DNA of 64,000 bases from GCA-003244245 sp963823755 (lineage in GTDB: Bacteria; Actinomycetota; Actinomycetes; Mycobacteriales; Pseudonocardiaceae). Location: NCBI GenBank assembly GCA_963823755.1, contig CAWGMP010000016.1, positions 62,001 through 126,000 of the forward strand, given 5' to 3'. The notes beneath the pieces are model-generated. The model saw only the letters and a list, made by a program, of their open reading frames with translations, was not told the origin of the DNA and did no database searches. Shown here piece by piece: positions 54,230 to 63,460 of this stretch (the first letter of the stretch is position 1; each line of letters starts with the position of its first letter). Made by a program: the position numbers and the translations under genes.

Positions 54230-54741
54230 CCCTTGGACGTAAAGAAGTAGCGGGAGTGGCTGGCGCAGTAGCCGTACTCGGCCCAGCCGGCCAACTCGCT
54301 ACGGCGCACGGCCTCACGCGAGCGGGCGCATTCCACCGGGGTGGAGTCGATGACCCAGATGTCATCGGTCCACAGGCTGGTGTCGCGGGCCAGCATCCCG
54401 ATCAGCCAGCTGATCGTGGTGGCCAGGTTGCGCAGCCGTTTGTTGTAGCCCGGCTGTTGGGGCAGGTAGGGAAACAGATGCCGGAGGTGAGTGGTGGCAA
54501 AGCGCAGCCAGCGGGCCTCACTGGTGAACCCCAGCAGGGCCTGCATCACCGCCAGGGTCACCAGCTCTGCATCGGAGATCTGTGGGCTGAATCCGATCAC
54601 CGGGCGCCACGGCGCGCGCTGCGGCGCCATCCGCAACAGGTCATCAGTCTTGACGTACAGTGCGGTCGCGAGGGTGTCCAGATCGGCGTCCACGAGAGCC
54701 TCCGGGGTTCGACGTTGGATGAGAACGCCGATCTTGGACAC
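54230..54741 (-). pseudogene. IS982-family transposase, N-terminal remnant
   Basis: From ATG 54741: LVDADLDTLATALYVKTDDL, ISDAELVTLAVMQALLGFTS, RHLFPYLPQQPGYNKRLRNL and the first catalytic Asp in DDIWVIDSTPVECARSREAV, then AGWAEYGYCASHSRYF, after which it breaks off into WD40 sequence. About 170 of some 300 residues remain. Confidence 0.75.
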
Positions 54742-55996
54742 CCTTCGCGTATCAAGCGATCATGACACGCCAGATCTTCACCCCTTGGAATAGATCACTA
54801 GTAGAACCAGCGGGGTTACCGCCGGTCGACGCATGCTGACCGGCGCGGCCTTCAGAACTCTTGGCTCGCCACGGCTACAGCCAATTCGGAAGCCCGCTGA
54901 GTACCTGAAGTGCGTACCGGTCGGGTTCCTTCGCCGATCGCGAGCCCCGCACGATTACGATCGCCACGGTTACCGACAGGATCACCACTGCGAGCACGAC
55001 CCCTGTACCGTGCCAAAACTCGATGCATGGCCGGGGACCAGGTGTTTTTCTGGCTGAGCTAGGCAGCTTGTCGGTATTCGTTGATCATGTCTCTGAGGAG
55101 TTGATGATGCCGGGTCGGGGTGTCGAGCAGGGTCGCCGTGGTGGGGTGGTGGGTGGTGTCGAGGTTTGTCGGCTAGTCGTGTGGAGGTGGGGAGGACGAC
55201 GGTCGGGATATCGCCGGGAGCTGGTGCTCGGGGTGATCGTGCTGGTGTGATCCTGGTGTGGTTGTCTGAGCCAGGAGCAGGAGCGAAACAGGAGCAGCGA
55301 CTGTTCCGGGACTTACCTGAACTGCTGTCAACTGCCGCCAACGGAACCCTCATTCGTAGGGTGTTCGCTATTTCCGCAGGTCAATAGATTGTGTAGATAA
55401 CCCTGGGGGAGAAGTGGCAACTTCCTGTCAGGTCAAGGGGTCGCCGTCCCTGCTCCGAGCTGCTGCGATCACGCTCTGGTAGCCCAGTCTACTGGTATGG
55501 GGTGGCGGTGGGGTCTCACCCGGGTTTTCAGGTGAGCTTCGGGTTCCGGCTGGTGGGGATGTGGGGTGCCGCTGCTGGTGATCGCGAGGGGAATCTCGCC
55601 GTCACTGGCCTCGGACTCTGCTGCGGAACACCGTCACGTCGCTGGCGGTCGGGCTTGAGTGGATTTTCTGATCTTCATGGCTGGTCATCATCTGCCATGA
55701 ATGTCCAGGTCAGGGCATGTGACGGACTTTTGGCACCCTACAGGCGTCCGCGACTGATTTGTGCGGCGCGCTTGGTCGTGGCGTGCTCTTGTAGCCGGTC
55801 GTCGACGTCTTGGGGTCGGCTACGATCTTCGCGTAACCGGCATGCCGGCCAGCTTAGTGAGAGGACAGTGCCAATGATTCCGATGGGAACGCCCCCGTGA
55901 GCGTCGACCGAGAGGGGCGATTGCAGGGTCCTGTAACTAGCGAGAACTACATTAGGTGGCCAGTCGTAGTCGGCGTGCGTACACGAGAGGGGTGCA
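54742..55996. other. Long non-coding stretch with an IS end remnant
   Basis: About 1.25 kb. At 55003-55115 the sequence CTGTACCGTGCCAAAACTCG and a minus-strand ending MINEYRQAA followed by a stop resemble the 3' end of the rve-type IS (compare SLINEYQHAA in copy 2). The rest, 55116-55996, has no recognisable gene; a GGGGTC-rich part near 55.5 kb is unremarkable. Confidence 0.4.
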
Positions 55997-57505
55997 ATGT
56001 CCAGAGTATACCCAGCGCGAACGGTGCTGGCGCAGCGTATCCGGGAACGCAGACTTACTTTGGAAGAATTCTCTGAGCAGTTGGAAGTATTCGCCCGGCA
56101 AAACAACGAAGTTGGTACGGTGAGTATTCGACACGTGCAGAGGCTTGCCGCTGGCCAGTGTACATCAGACCAGTTGCGTCCCGCCACGGCACGCCTTTTG
56201 GAAAGGTATTTCGAATCGCCTATCGAGGAGTTATTGGTATCACCAGAAACTAAGGACGGGATCGATGAACTGCGGCAGATCGAGGACATCCCATCGGGAG
56301 TCCTCTGTGAAGCCCTGTCCCACCGCCTGGGCCGAACCGTCACCCTTGACGAGTTCGGGCGAACAGTTGAGTTCCTGTCCTCACGCGCTGCGTTGGACTG
56401 GCGCGCGGATACTCTGATCACCCTGACTGATCTGGGGAGAGTTGATCTCGATATGGAGCGTAGGCGTGTTCTTGCAGCCGCTGTTTACTGCGTGGCCGCG
56501 CTTGCAGTGCCTGATGAACCATGGTGGAGGCAGATGGCGGCGCGCGGCACCACCCGCGCTACCGCTAGCGGCCGGCGCGTCGGTCGCGGTGATCTTGAGA
56601 GCGTTCGCGAGATGGCATCTATCTTCTCGCGGGTTGACCAGCGGCGCGGAGGCGGGCACGCCCGCATGGCTCTGGTCCAGTATCTGACTTCGGATGTCGC
56701 GACTTACCTCGGGGGAAGCTATGCCGACGAGCGAGTGCGCAGGGATATGTTCTCCGTGGCCAGCGAACTCGCCTATCTTTCGGGTTGGATGGCCTTCGAC
56801 AACGCGGAGCACTCCATTGCCCAGCATTACTTCTCGGTAGCGGTCAAGCTCGCGGCAGAGGCTGACGACCCGCCCATGGCGGGTCATGTCCTCCGGGCCA
56901 TGGCCCATCAGGCTGTGGACTTAGGCCACTTTCGGCAGGGCTTGGATCTGGCCGCCGCGTCGATGGAGAGCACGCGGTACCGCGTGGCCAGCCCGCGTGA
57001 ACGCGCATTGTTCGGCGTCGTCTATGCGCGGGCACTCGGCGGGGCAGGTCAGCGCTCGGCTGCCGCCCAGGCGCTGATCACAGCGGAAGACGACCTAGCC
57101 TCAGCGACCACCGGCGATGATGAGCCATCGCGGGTGTTCTTCTTCGGCGAGGCAAGCCTGGCGCACGAGACCGCGTGCACGCTGCGCGATACCGGAGACC
57201 TCTCCGGCGCCCTCACGCAGTTCCGCCGCAGCGCGCGCACCCGCAAGGCAACGACGTTCACCCGCACACACGTCGTGACCCTCGGATACCTCGGCGCCGT
57301 GCAGGCACGCCAAGGCGAGATCGACCAGGCATGCTCCACCTGGTCCACCGCGCTGGACGCCATGGACGGCATCAACTCAGCACGCGCCCGCCAGACCGTG
57401 GTTGACATGCGCGCCGCATTGTCGGCCTTCTGCCATCGGGGTGTCCCGGCGGCCGTCGAACTCGACGCACGCGCCTGCGCTTACCTGAACACTGGATCAC
57501 TATGA
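55997..57505 (+). CDS. Helix-turn-helix regulator with TPR repeats
   Basis: A 502-residue protein. The N-terminal 75 residues (VLAQRIRERRLTLEEFSEQL, VSIRHVQRLAAGQ, ARLLERYFESPIEELL) fit an XRE-like DNA-binding domain. From about residue 200, pairs of helices rich in Ala and Leu form tetratricopeptide repeats, for example HSIAQHYFSVAVKLAAEADD and LSGALTQFRRSARTRKA. Such HTH-TPR proteins are common actinobacterial regulators. ATG 55997 follows GAGAGGGG at 5 nt. It is followed 42 bp later by a TrmO-like gene, likely in one operon. Confidence 0.75.
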   Translation: MSRVYPARTVLAQRIRERRLTLEEFSEQLEVFARQNNEVGTVSIRHVQRLAAGQCTSDQLRPATARLLERYFESPIEELLVSPETKDGIDELRQIEDIPSGVLCEALSHRLGRTVTLDEFGRTVEFLSSRAALDWRADTLITLTDLGRVDLDMERRRVLAAAVYCVAALAVPDEPWWRQMAARGTTRATASGRRVGRGDLESVREMASIFSRVDQRRGGGHARMALVQYLTSDVATYLGGSYADERVRRDMFSVASELAYLSGWMAFDNAEHSIAQHYFSVAVKLAAEADDPPMAGHVLRAMAHQAVDLGHFRQGLDLAAASMESTRYRVASPRERALFGVVYARALGGAGQRSAAAQALITAEDDLASATTGDDEPSRVFFFGEASLAHETACTLRDTGDLSGALTQFRRSARTRKATTFTRTHVVTLGYLGAVQARQGEIDQACSTWSTALDAMDGINSARARQTVVDMRAALSAFCHRGVPAAVELDARACAYLNTGSL

Positions 57506-57547
57506 CGCCAGACACCCGCCACGACCCCGGGAAGGGAGATTCAGGAG

Positions 57548-58040
57548 ATGGCAGGCCAGTCGTTTGAGGTCGAGCCCATCGCACAGGTGATCGGTGGGCG
57601 CATCGAACCGACCGATGATTACTGGGGCGGCACCCGCTCCATCATCCGAATCGACAGCGGCCGATTCAACGCCGACGCCACCGCGGGACTGGATGCCTTC
57701 TCCCACCTGGAAATCGTCTACCGCTTCCACCTCACCGACCAGACCGACCTCAACCTCGGCGCACGCCGCCCACGAGACAACCCGGACTGGCCCGAAGTCG
57801 GCATCTTCGGCCATCGCAACATGCGCCGCCTGAACTGGCTGGGCGTCTCCCGCTGCCGTCTGATCAAGGTCGACGCCCTCGACTTACACGTCGAGGAAGC
57901 TCGACGCCGTCCACGGCACCCCCATACTCGACATCAAACCCTGGTTCCAAGAGTTCGGGCCACGGGGCACCGTGCGGCAACCCGCATGGCCGACCGAGAT
58001 GCTCACCGAGTATTTCGCCACACCACCACAAGATTCATAA
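57548..58040 (+). pseudogene. TrmO-like (TsaA/UPF0066) tRNA methyltransferase, frameshifted
   Basis: Begins MAGQSFEVEPIAQVIGGRIE and contains DATAGLDAFSHLEIVYRFHL, ARRPRDNPDWPEVGIFGHRN and GVSRCRLIKVD, the UPF0066 fold with its Asn-Pro/His-Arg active-site stretch. After HVEE at about 57898 an extra A shifts the frame; the correct end LDAVHGTPILDIKPWFQEFG and TEMLTEYFATPPQDS lies in the next frame, stopping at TAA 58038-58040. TrmO methylates t6A37 of tRNA-Thr with SAM; small actinobacterial members such as this may have other substrates. Confidence 0.7.
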
Positions 58041-58083
58041 ACCACAGCGCACTTCGGGGGCGACCGAGATACCGCTGAAACGT

Positions 58084-58680
58084 CTAATGCTGGTTGGGGG
58101 TGTGGGTAGTGTTCGCGCCGTTGCGTTGGCGCGGATGGTGGGGAGTACCGGTGGTCGGGCAGCACGATCGAGTATCACCGGGCGCAGATCCGGGAGGCCG
58201 CAATACATTGGCAATCTTTGTCTCAAACCGAGGCCAAGCATCTTCGAAGATCTCGTCCACTTGCGCTTGGAGCAGAGGCTCATCCCGTAAGGCCATCATG
58301 TCATGGATGAGCTTGCGCACACCGCCTTGTTGAGATCGACACCCTGAAAGCTAGCCAGAGGTTCTTTGGTTCTTTCAATTGGGCGGGTTTTAGGCCGATA
58401 CGCAGAGGCGCGACGCGACCGACGGCTAGTCGCTTGGCCAGCGCACCGGTCTCGAACATTAACCACCGTGCTCTTGATTTTCGGCAGTGACACACACGAT
58501 GCCAAAGTCAGTTTCGTCGAGGGCTTTCACGATTTCTTCGCTCCAGCGTCTCCCGGTCTCGATCACTTCATCCGACACCCAGGTTCGGACATGCTGCGCG
58601 ACGCCGCGTAGCCAGTTACCCAGTGCACGAGCGATCGACCGACTCGGCTCGCCACTCCAGGAGATGAAGACTTGCTCCAC
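58084..58680 (-). pseudogene. TIR-domain gene decayed by several frameshifts
   Basis: From GTG 58680: EQVFISWSGEPSRSIARALG, WVSDEVIETGRRWSEEIVKA, DETDFGIVCVTAENQE, typical of bacterial TIR domains. The frame then breaks; in the next frame WLMFETGALAKRLAVGRVAP includes the likely catalytic Glu, and after an 8-bp tandem duplication (AAAGAACC twice) a third frame gives LASFQGVDLNKA. After another shift VRKLIHDMMALRDEPLLQAQ and EIFEDAWPRFETKIANVL complete the usual C-terminus. At least three indels; the gene is dead. Related intact proteins are NAD-consuming or signalling proteins in defence. Confidence 0.72.
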
Positions 58681-58968
58681 GTGCGTCCGCCTCTCGCCTG
58701 ATCGGCGTTGAGGGTACCCGTCGTCGACGACGAGTCGACCATGATGGTGGTTTGAACCGTCGCGAGATCAACTTGACACACGGCATACCATGATGATCGA
58801 GAACGAGCTACGACCGCTTCGTGCTGACACCGAGTCCAGTAACGAAGGCCGCGTCCAAACTCATCGCGCCACGAACAGGGCCATATTAAGTCTCGATCTC
58901 GGCGTCGCTCGCGCGGCACACACGACCACGAAGTCTGTGGGGCTCGGCACAGGCAGGGCTTGTGGGGT
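58681..58968. other. Non-coding stretch
   Basis: About 290 bp between the divergent TIR remnant and the small membrane protein gene. Nothing recognised. Confidence 0.4.
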
Positions 58969-59259
58969 GTGTCTGTGTCGACTTATGTGATCTTGGTTGT
59001 TGTCGCGGTTGCTCTTGTTCTTGCCAGTGGGATTCCGCTTGCTGTTGGTGCCGTTGCTCGGGCGCGTGCGTCCACGGATCGGGAGTGGCTAGATCTGTGC
59101 CGGTTCACCCTCAAAACCGGAACCGTTGATGATCTTAAGACGGTGGCTGAAGTCACCCGTCCTCGATACGGCAGACCGTGGATCATCCAAGTTAACGATC
59201 TTCCGCACACAGAACACCCGCCAAGATCTCGACCAACATCAACAGAACCGGACAGCTAA
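58969..59259 (+). CDS. Small single-pass membrane protein
   Basis: A 96-residue product. STYVILVVVAVALVLASGIP is one membrane helix near the N-terminus, followed by a basic RARAST and a soluble part LDLCRFTLKTGTVDDLKTVA and PRYGRPWIIQVNDLP. I do not recognise a family. The start is uncertain (GTG 58969, GTG 58975 or TTG 58960). Its 3' end overlaps the transposase remnant that follows. Confidence 0.5.
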   Translation: MSVSTYVILVVVAVALVLASGIPLAVGAVARARASTDREWLDLCRFTLKTGTVDDLKTVAEVTRPRYGRPWIIQVNDLPHTEHPPRSRPTSTEPDS

Positions 59260-60021
59260 CCTGTGGGTGCCGAACCGGTCATCCAGCTCATGCGACCTGG
59301 GTATATTCGTGGTGAGCTTGTCGGGGATGGCCTCGGTGAAGGCGTCCCAGTTGGCCAGGGCTTCGTCGGTGGTCTGCTCGTGGCGGATGGTGTCGCGGAG
59401 CAGCTTACCGAGCTGATCAGACATGTGCCGGGCCCAGTGCGGGTTGACATGGCGGTTGTGGGCGTCGTCGGAGTAGAACGCTTTGCGCAACCCGTGGGGC
59501 AGGTGCCACCAGCAGCGCTGGATCGGGGTGGTGGGCCACAGCTGCTGGGTCAGGGTGGTCAGCTCGGTCTCGCCGTCGAGCACGACCAGTGTTGGGGCGG
59601 GCAGCCCGGCCAGCTGCGCGGCCATCGCCGGCCAGTCCGCACCGACGGTCAGCCCCAGCAGGTGGGTATGCGCCCGGCACCGCCCGGCCGGCCCGGAGCG
59701 GCCGGTGATGCCCAGAGCCAGATGCACGCCCATCCCGTTCTTGTTCGTCCCGGCGCGGGCGCCGATGCCATCCAGCTGCACGATGTCCGGGACCGGATGC
59801 CCGGGCCCGAGCGTGCCCTCGGTGCCGGTCAGCAGCGCGGCGGTGTCGGCCAGGGAGTTGTGCGCCTGCCCGGGGCGTGGCGGTGGTCCCGGCCAGCTCA
59901 CGAGACAACCCCGCGGCCCGGGCGAAGCTCATCTGGCTGGACAGCTCAGCCAGGTCCACCGTCAGCCGGTCGGTACGCCGTTTCCCGGACAGCCCGAGCA
60001 TGATCAGCAGCGGGGCGAACA
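59240..60021 (-). pseudogene. Mutator-like (MULE-type) transposase remnant
   Basis: Minus-strand segments KRRTDRLTVDLAELSSQMSF, then after a frameshift near 59890 HNSLADTAALLTGTEGTLGP, VPDIVQLDGIGARAGTNKNG with the first Asp, APTLVVLDGETELTTLTQQL with a second, and IQRCWWHLPHGLRKAFYSDD, as in transposases with a MULE core. The 5' end is cut at 60022 by the IS copy 2. The end ELDDRFGTH is followed by unrelated sequence. Confidence 0.6.
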
Positions 60022-61232
60022 CTGTCCCGCTCGAAAATAGGGTTTCGCGTTGTAGCCTGGGATTTTTCGGGGTTCAGGCGGCGTGCTGGTACTCGTTGAT
60101 CAGGCTGCTGAGGAGGGGTGTGCGGCGGACGGGGTGGTTGGCGAGGCCCGCGATGGGTGGAGGATTGGCCTGGACATCGGGTGGGTGTTGTCCGCGTGAT
60201 TGGTGCGGGCGGTGGCGGTTGTAGTGGCGCTGGTACTCGTCGAGGATCTTCATTAGATGGGTTTGGTTGCAGACCAGGAGCCGGTCGAGCAGCTCGCGGC
60301 GCAGGGTGCCGATTAATCTCTCGCAGATCGCGTTGGCCCGCGGGGCTTGCACTGGGCTGGTGATGATGTGTATGTCGTCGGCGGCGAATACGGCGTCGAA
60401 CGCGGCGGTGAACTTGGTGTCGCGATCCCTTATCAGAAAGCGCGGCTCCTCGAGCCGCGCCCCCAGGTCGTAAGCCAGGTTCCGGGCGGCTTGGGTGACC
60501 CATGCCCCGGTGGGATTGGCGATCACGCCGGCCACGTGTCGTCGCCGGGTGCCGTGCTCGATAAAGATCAGCACGGAGAGCCGGTGCAGCGTGATGGTGT
60601 CGACGGTGAAGAAGTCGCAGGCGATGATGCCCTTGGCTTGGGCAGTGAGGAACTGTCGCCAGGTCGGGCCGGATCGGCGCGGGGCCGGATCGATGCCCGC
60701 AGCGGTAAGGATCTCCCACACCGTGGAGGCACCGATCCGGTGACCGAGCCTGACCAGCTCACCCTGGATGCGCCGATGCCCCCAGCCGGGGTTGTCCTGG
60801 GCCATACGCAGGATGAGGGTCTTGATCGGCGCCGGGGTCGGTCGAGGGCCCGGCCGGCGTCGGTCGCGGTAATCCCATGTGCGGGTTACCAGGCGGCGAT
60901 GCCAGGCGAGCACGGTGGCAGGAGTGACCGTGAAGATCTCCCTCCAGCGGTGACGGGGGATTACGCGCGCCACGGCGGCCAACCAGATGCGGTCCGCGGC
61001 CGTGTAGCGCACGCGGCTGATCTGCCGGCGCAGGACCGCGTTCTCATGCCGCAACACCAGCAGCTCCGCATCCTTGGACGTCTCGCGACGGCAGAGAACG
61101 ATCAAAGCACCAAGCAGGGCACGCGTCAGCTGGTACAGCGGGAACAAGAGCACCCAGTGATGATCTCAAAGCCTTGATCGACACCCGGAAGCCCCTGGCC
61201 AAGCCCACCAATCCTATTTTCGAGCGGGACAG
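60022..61232 (-). mobile_element. rve-type insertion sequence, copy 2 (complete)
   Basis: A 1211-bp element with perfect 20-bp inverted ends, CTGTCCCGCTCGAAAATAGG at 60022-60041 and its complement at 61213-61232. It carries one intact transposase gene. It interrupts the mutator-like remnant on its left. No clear target duplication was found. Confidence 0.88.
60074..61153 (-). CDS. Integrase-core (rve) transposase, intact
   Basis: A 359-residue DDE transposase from GTG 61153. The N-terminus LLFPLYQLTRALLGALIVLC is hydrophobic, followed by KDAELLVLRHENAVLRRQIS and the WHRRLVTRTWDYRDRRRPGP region. The catalytic triad is Asp in ACDFFTVDTI, Asp in IRDRDTKFTAAFDAVF and Glu in ANAICERLIGTLRRE. It ends PLLSSLINEYQHAA. 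The protein is closely related in plan to the broken one at 48.0-49.1 kb. Confidence 0.88.
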   Translation of the reverse strand: MLLFPLYQLTRALLGALIVLCRRETSKDAELLVLRHENAVLRRQISRVRYTAADRIWLAAVARVIPRHRWREIFTVTPATVLAWHRRLVTRTWDYRDRRRPGPRPTPAPIKTLILRMAQDNPGWGHRRIQGELVRLGHRIGASTVWEILTAAGIDPAPRRSGPTWRQFLTAQAKGIIACDFFTVDTITLHRLSVLIFIEHGTRRRHVAGVIANPTGAWVTQAARNLAYDLGARLEEPRFLIRDRDTKFTAAFDAVFAADDIHIITSPVQAPRANAICERLIGTLRRELLDRLLVCNQTHLMKILDEYQRHYNRHRPHQSRGQHPPDVQANPPPIAGLANHPVRRTPLLSSLINEYQHAA

Positions 61233-61309
61233 GCATTGGTCCTCCACCCGTGTCGCCATCGCGGTGTGAGGATAGCCATGCCAAGGTCGATCGATGTGTC
61301 GGTGTTTGA

Positions 61310-61790
61310 ATGGCGCTCGTGGCGGGCGTGGCGGTGGAGCGGGTACGTCGGTTGATCGACGGGCTGCGGCGCGATCGTCGGGCGCATCCGTATCGCGGGC
61401 GGGGTGAGTATTCCCAGTTGGCGAGGGAGGTCGCTGCCGCGTGCGAGGCGCTGATCGACAGCGAGCCTGCGTCTGTGCCAGCTCTCGCGCAGCGCGCGGT
61501 CGACCTTGTGACGACGGCGCTGATGTACGTGGACGATTCGTCCGGCATCGTGGGCGATGACCTCCATGCGCTGATGGCCGTGCACGCGCGTGCCTGCGCA
61601 GCGACGCCACCCGATCCGAAGCGGCTGGCGGCGTGGCTGGAGAAGGTGCGGCTCGACGGGCCGGGCTGGCCAGACTTCGAACTGCGCGACTACGCGGGTG
61701 CGCTGGGCGAGAGGGGCCGAGCCGAACTGGCCCGCGTCGTCGAAGATCGTGCCAAGACGATCGAGCTGGACCTGCTCGGCAGGACACCCT
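61310..61790 (+). pseudogene. Uncharacterised helical protein, cut by a MITE-like element
   Basis: About 160 codons of convincing protein: VAVERVRRLIDGLRRDRRAH, EYSQLAREVAAACEALIDSE, AVDLVTTALMYVDDSSGIVG, PKRLAAWLEKVRLDGPGWPD and ELARVVEDRAKTIELDLLGR. I do not recognise the family for certain. At LGRTP the sequence passes into the inverted end of a short element, so the C-terminus is replaced. The 5' end lies 78 bp from the IS copy 2 and may also be truncated. Confidence 0.55.
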
Positions 61791-62024
61791 TAGAGCCTGT
61801 TGGCAAATGGTCACGCGGCTTGATGATCTTGTCCTTCAGGTGCCGATGTTACGGCGCGGAGTCCGCCCCATCGAGAAGGAAGCGGCTTGCTGGCTGTGGC
61901 TGGTTACTCCTCCAATACCAGGAGCCCCCTCTCACGCCCGGCACGACACGCCACCGTGACCAAATCGCCATCAGCTGTCACCCCGAGTGAACACCACCAA
62001 CACTATTTGCCAACAGGCTCTGAG
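61789..62024. mobile_element. MITE-like element of about 236 bp
   Basis: Inverted ends at 61789-61808 and 62005-62024 match over 19 of 20 positions; the inner part reads AGAGCCTGTTGGCAAAT. There is no transposase inside. It splits the gene at 61310. Probably a non-autonomous derivative of an IS whose full copy is not in the window. Confidence 0.7.
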
Positions 62025-62125
62025 TGTGCGGTTGACGAGCTGCCCCCGGGTGCGACCGGATCGAGGGTGTCGAGCAGACCAGCTCCACACTCCGGGTAAC
62101 CGCGTGGAAGTGCAGCACCTGCGGA

Positions 62126-62368
62126 ATGTTCTGGGCGATCTCGCCGGTCAACCACGGGCAGCGGGCCGCTTATTTTGACCGCCTTGCCGCGACCGTTGAG
62201 CAGCTCGGCGTGACACGGTCGGTGCTGCGGGCGGTGGTCATGTTGGCCGACGATGCGCCCGCGATCACTGACCGGCAGCTGCGAGATCGGTTGGTGGCGC
62301 TGGTCGACAGTGTCAGGGCGCAGCGCCCCGTCGTTGAGGACTCCGGGGGCGTCACGGTGCCTCGGTAG
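62126..62368 (+). CDS. Hypothetical protein
   Basis: An 80-residue frame from ATG 62126: FWAISPVNHGQRAAYFDRLA, VEQLGVTRSVLRAVVMLADD and QLRDRLVALVDSVRAQRPVV, protein-like and rich in helices. The frame is open upstream to about 62050 and adds WKCSTCG, a Cys-x-x-Cys pair, so the real gene may start earlier and be truncated. Unrecognised. Confidence 0.4.
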   Translation: MFWAISPVNHGQRAAYFDRLAATVEQLGVTRSVLRAVVMLADDAPAITDRQLRDRLVALVDSVRAQRPVVEDSGGVTVPR

Positions 62369-62522
62369 AACTCCGGCCGGCCGCCGGTTGAGCGGAGTGC
62401 GCCCCGAGCACTCCCCGGGCTCCCGGCGGCCGGTCGGTTCCAGCGACATAGCTAGATGCTCCCGGCGGGCGGCTGGTTCCGAGAGCGGTGTCCACGATGC
62501 GGCCACGATGGAGCTGCCGACC

Positions 62523-62558
62523 CTGCGGAGACCGGATCGTGTGCTCCGGTCTCCGCAG
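62523..62558 (-). terminator. 14-bp hairpin
   Basis: CTGCGGAGACCGGA (62523-62536) and its exact complement (62545-62558) around an 8-nt loop. It lies about 170 bp after the stop of the secreted-protein gene on the minus strand; a terminator role is possible but no T-run follows. The surrounding 62369-62731 has no gene I can support. Confidence 0.45.
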
Positions 62559-62731
62559 GATGGGGTGCCGCGCGGTCGCGTGCCGTTCAGGGCCGAGGCG
62601 TCCAGATCGGTCACCACCGGCAGCAGACCGACATCCGCCCAGCGCGCTCGTGCAGGGCCGCCCGCGCAGTCGCTGCTCGCGCGGTGCAGACAGAACCTCT
62701 AGAACCTAGAGCCCGCTTCCCCTGCTGGCGC

Positions 62732-62980
62732 TTAGGGGAGGCCGGGGAGGCCGGCGACGGGGAGGATGCCGCGGACAGCGCCGCCTCCGATGCCCACAAC
62801 GGAGTCGGCAGTACCGCCGGCGACGGGAACGGGGACGGCGGGAGCGGTTTTGGTGATGCTGGTGGGAGTGGGGATGGTTGCGGGTTGTATCGCCGCGCTG
62901 GCCAGTGGCTGGCTAGCCAGCATGAGTCCCCCGGCGACGGCGGTGATCAGCAGGCTTCGATGAACGGTTTTCACGGTCAT
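62732..62980 (-). CDS. Small secreted protein
   Basis: An 82-residue product from ATG 62980, with AAGGAG about 8 nt upstream. A clear signal sequence, TVKTVHRSLLITAVAGGLML followed by ASQPLASA and a likely cleavage after residue 29, leads to a short Pro/Val/Gly-rich mature part (IQPATIPTPTSITKTAPAVP, GIGGGAVRGILPVAG). No family recognised. It is in the same orientation as the glycine-rich gene upstream. Confidence 0.65.
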   Translation of the reverse strand: MTVKTVHRSLLITAVAGGLMLASQPLASAAIQPATIPTPTSITKTAPAVPVPVAGGTADSVVGIGGGAVRGILPVAGLPGLP

Positions 62981-63184
62981 GACAGGTACTCCTTACACAC
63001 GAAACATACGAGGTGGGCGCACAATGGTGAGGTGCTGCCATCCGGGTGGTATTGCACATCATGTGATTGCGCGGCGGCACTGCTCAACTCAGTTAGGCTG
63101 CTTCAGCGCCGCCGACCATCCTGGTGCCGTTCCCCCAGTCAACGGCACCAGTATGTGATCAAGAGTTCGGTTCAGCCGGTTGGC

Positions 63185-63460
63185 TTAGCCACGGCCGCCG
63201 TTGGCGCTGCCACCGTTGCCGCCGGCGGCGTCACCGGCACTGGCGACCCCGGTACCCAGGATGCCGATGCCGCTGAGAAGATTGATGCCAAGGCCGCCCT
63301 GGGCGCTGCCACCGTTACCACCCGTCCCACCATCGCCCCCGCCTCCGCCGTGGCCACCGCAGCCGCAGCCGCCGGCGCTGAACAGGGACAAGACGGTGCG
63401 GGCAGGCAGCAGCTCCACGTGCTGACCGTCGATCTCAGCAAAGCTCAATGCGTCAGACAT
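63185..63460 (-). CDS. Small glycine-rich protein with a leader-like N-terminus
   Basis: ATG 63460 follows GAGGAGG at about 7 nt. The 91-residue product begins SDALSFAEIDGQHVELLPAR and TVLSLF, an acidic leader-like stretch without a signal peptide. It then changes to GGCGCGGHGGGGGDGGTGGN, GLGINLLSGIGILGTGVASA and GGNGGSANGGRG. The sharp split into a conserved-looking N-terminus and a Gly/Asn/Ser C-terminus with a CGC motif is like precursors of modified peptides, but no modifying enzyme is seen in the window. It could equally be a small structural protein. Upstream starts (ATG 63541) lack a ribosome binding site. Confidence 0.6.
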   Translation of the reverse strand: MSDALSFAEIDGQHVELLPARTVLSLFSAGGCGCGGHGGGGGDGGTGGNGGSAQGGLGINLLSGIGILGTGVASAGDAAGGNGGSANGGRG

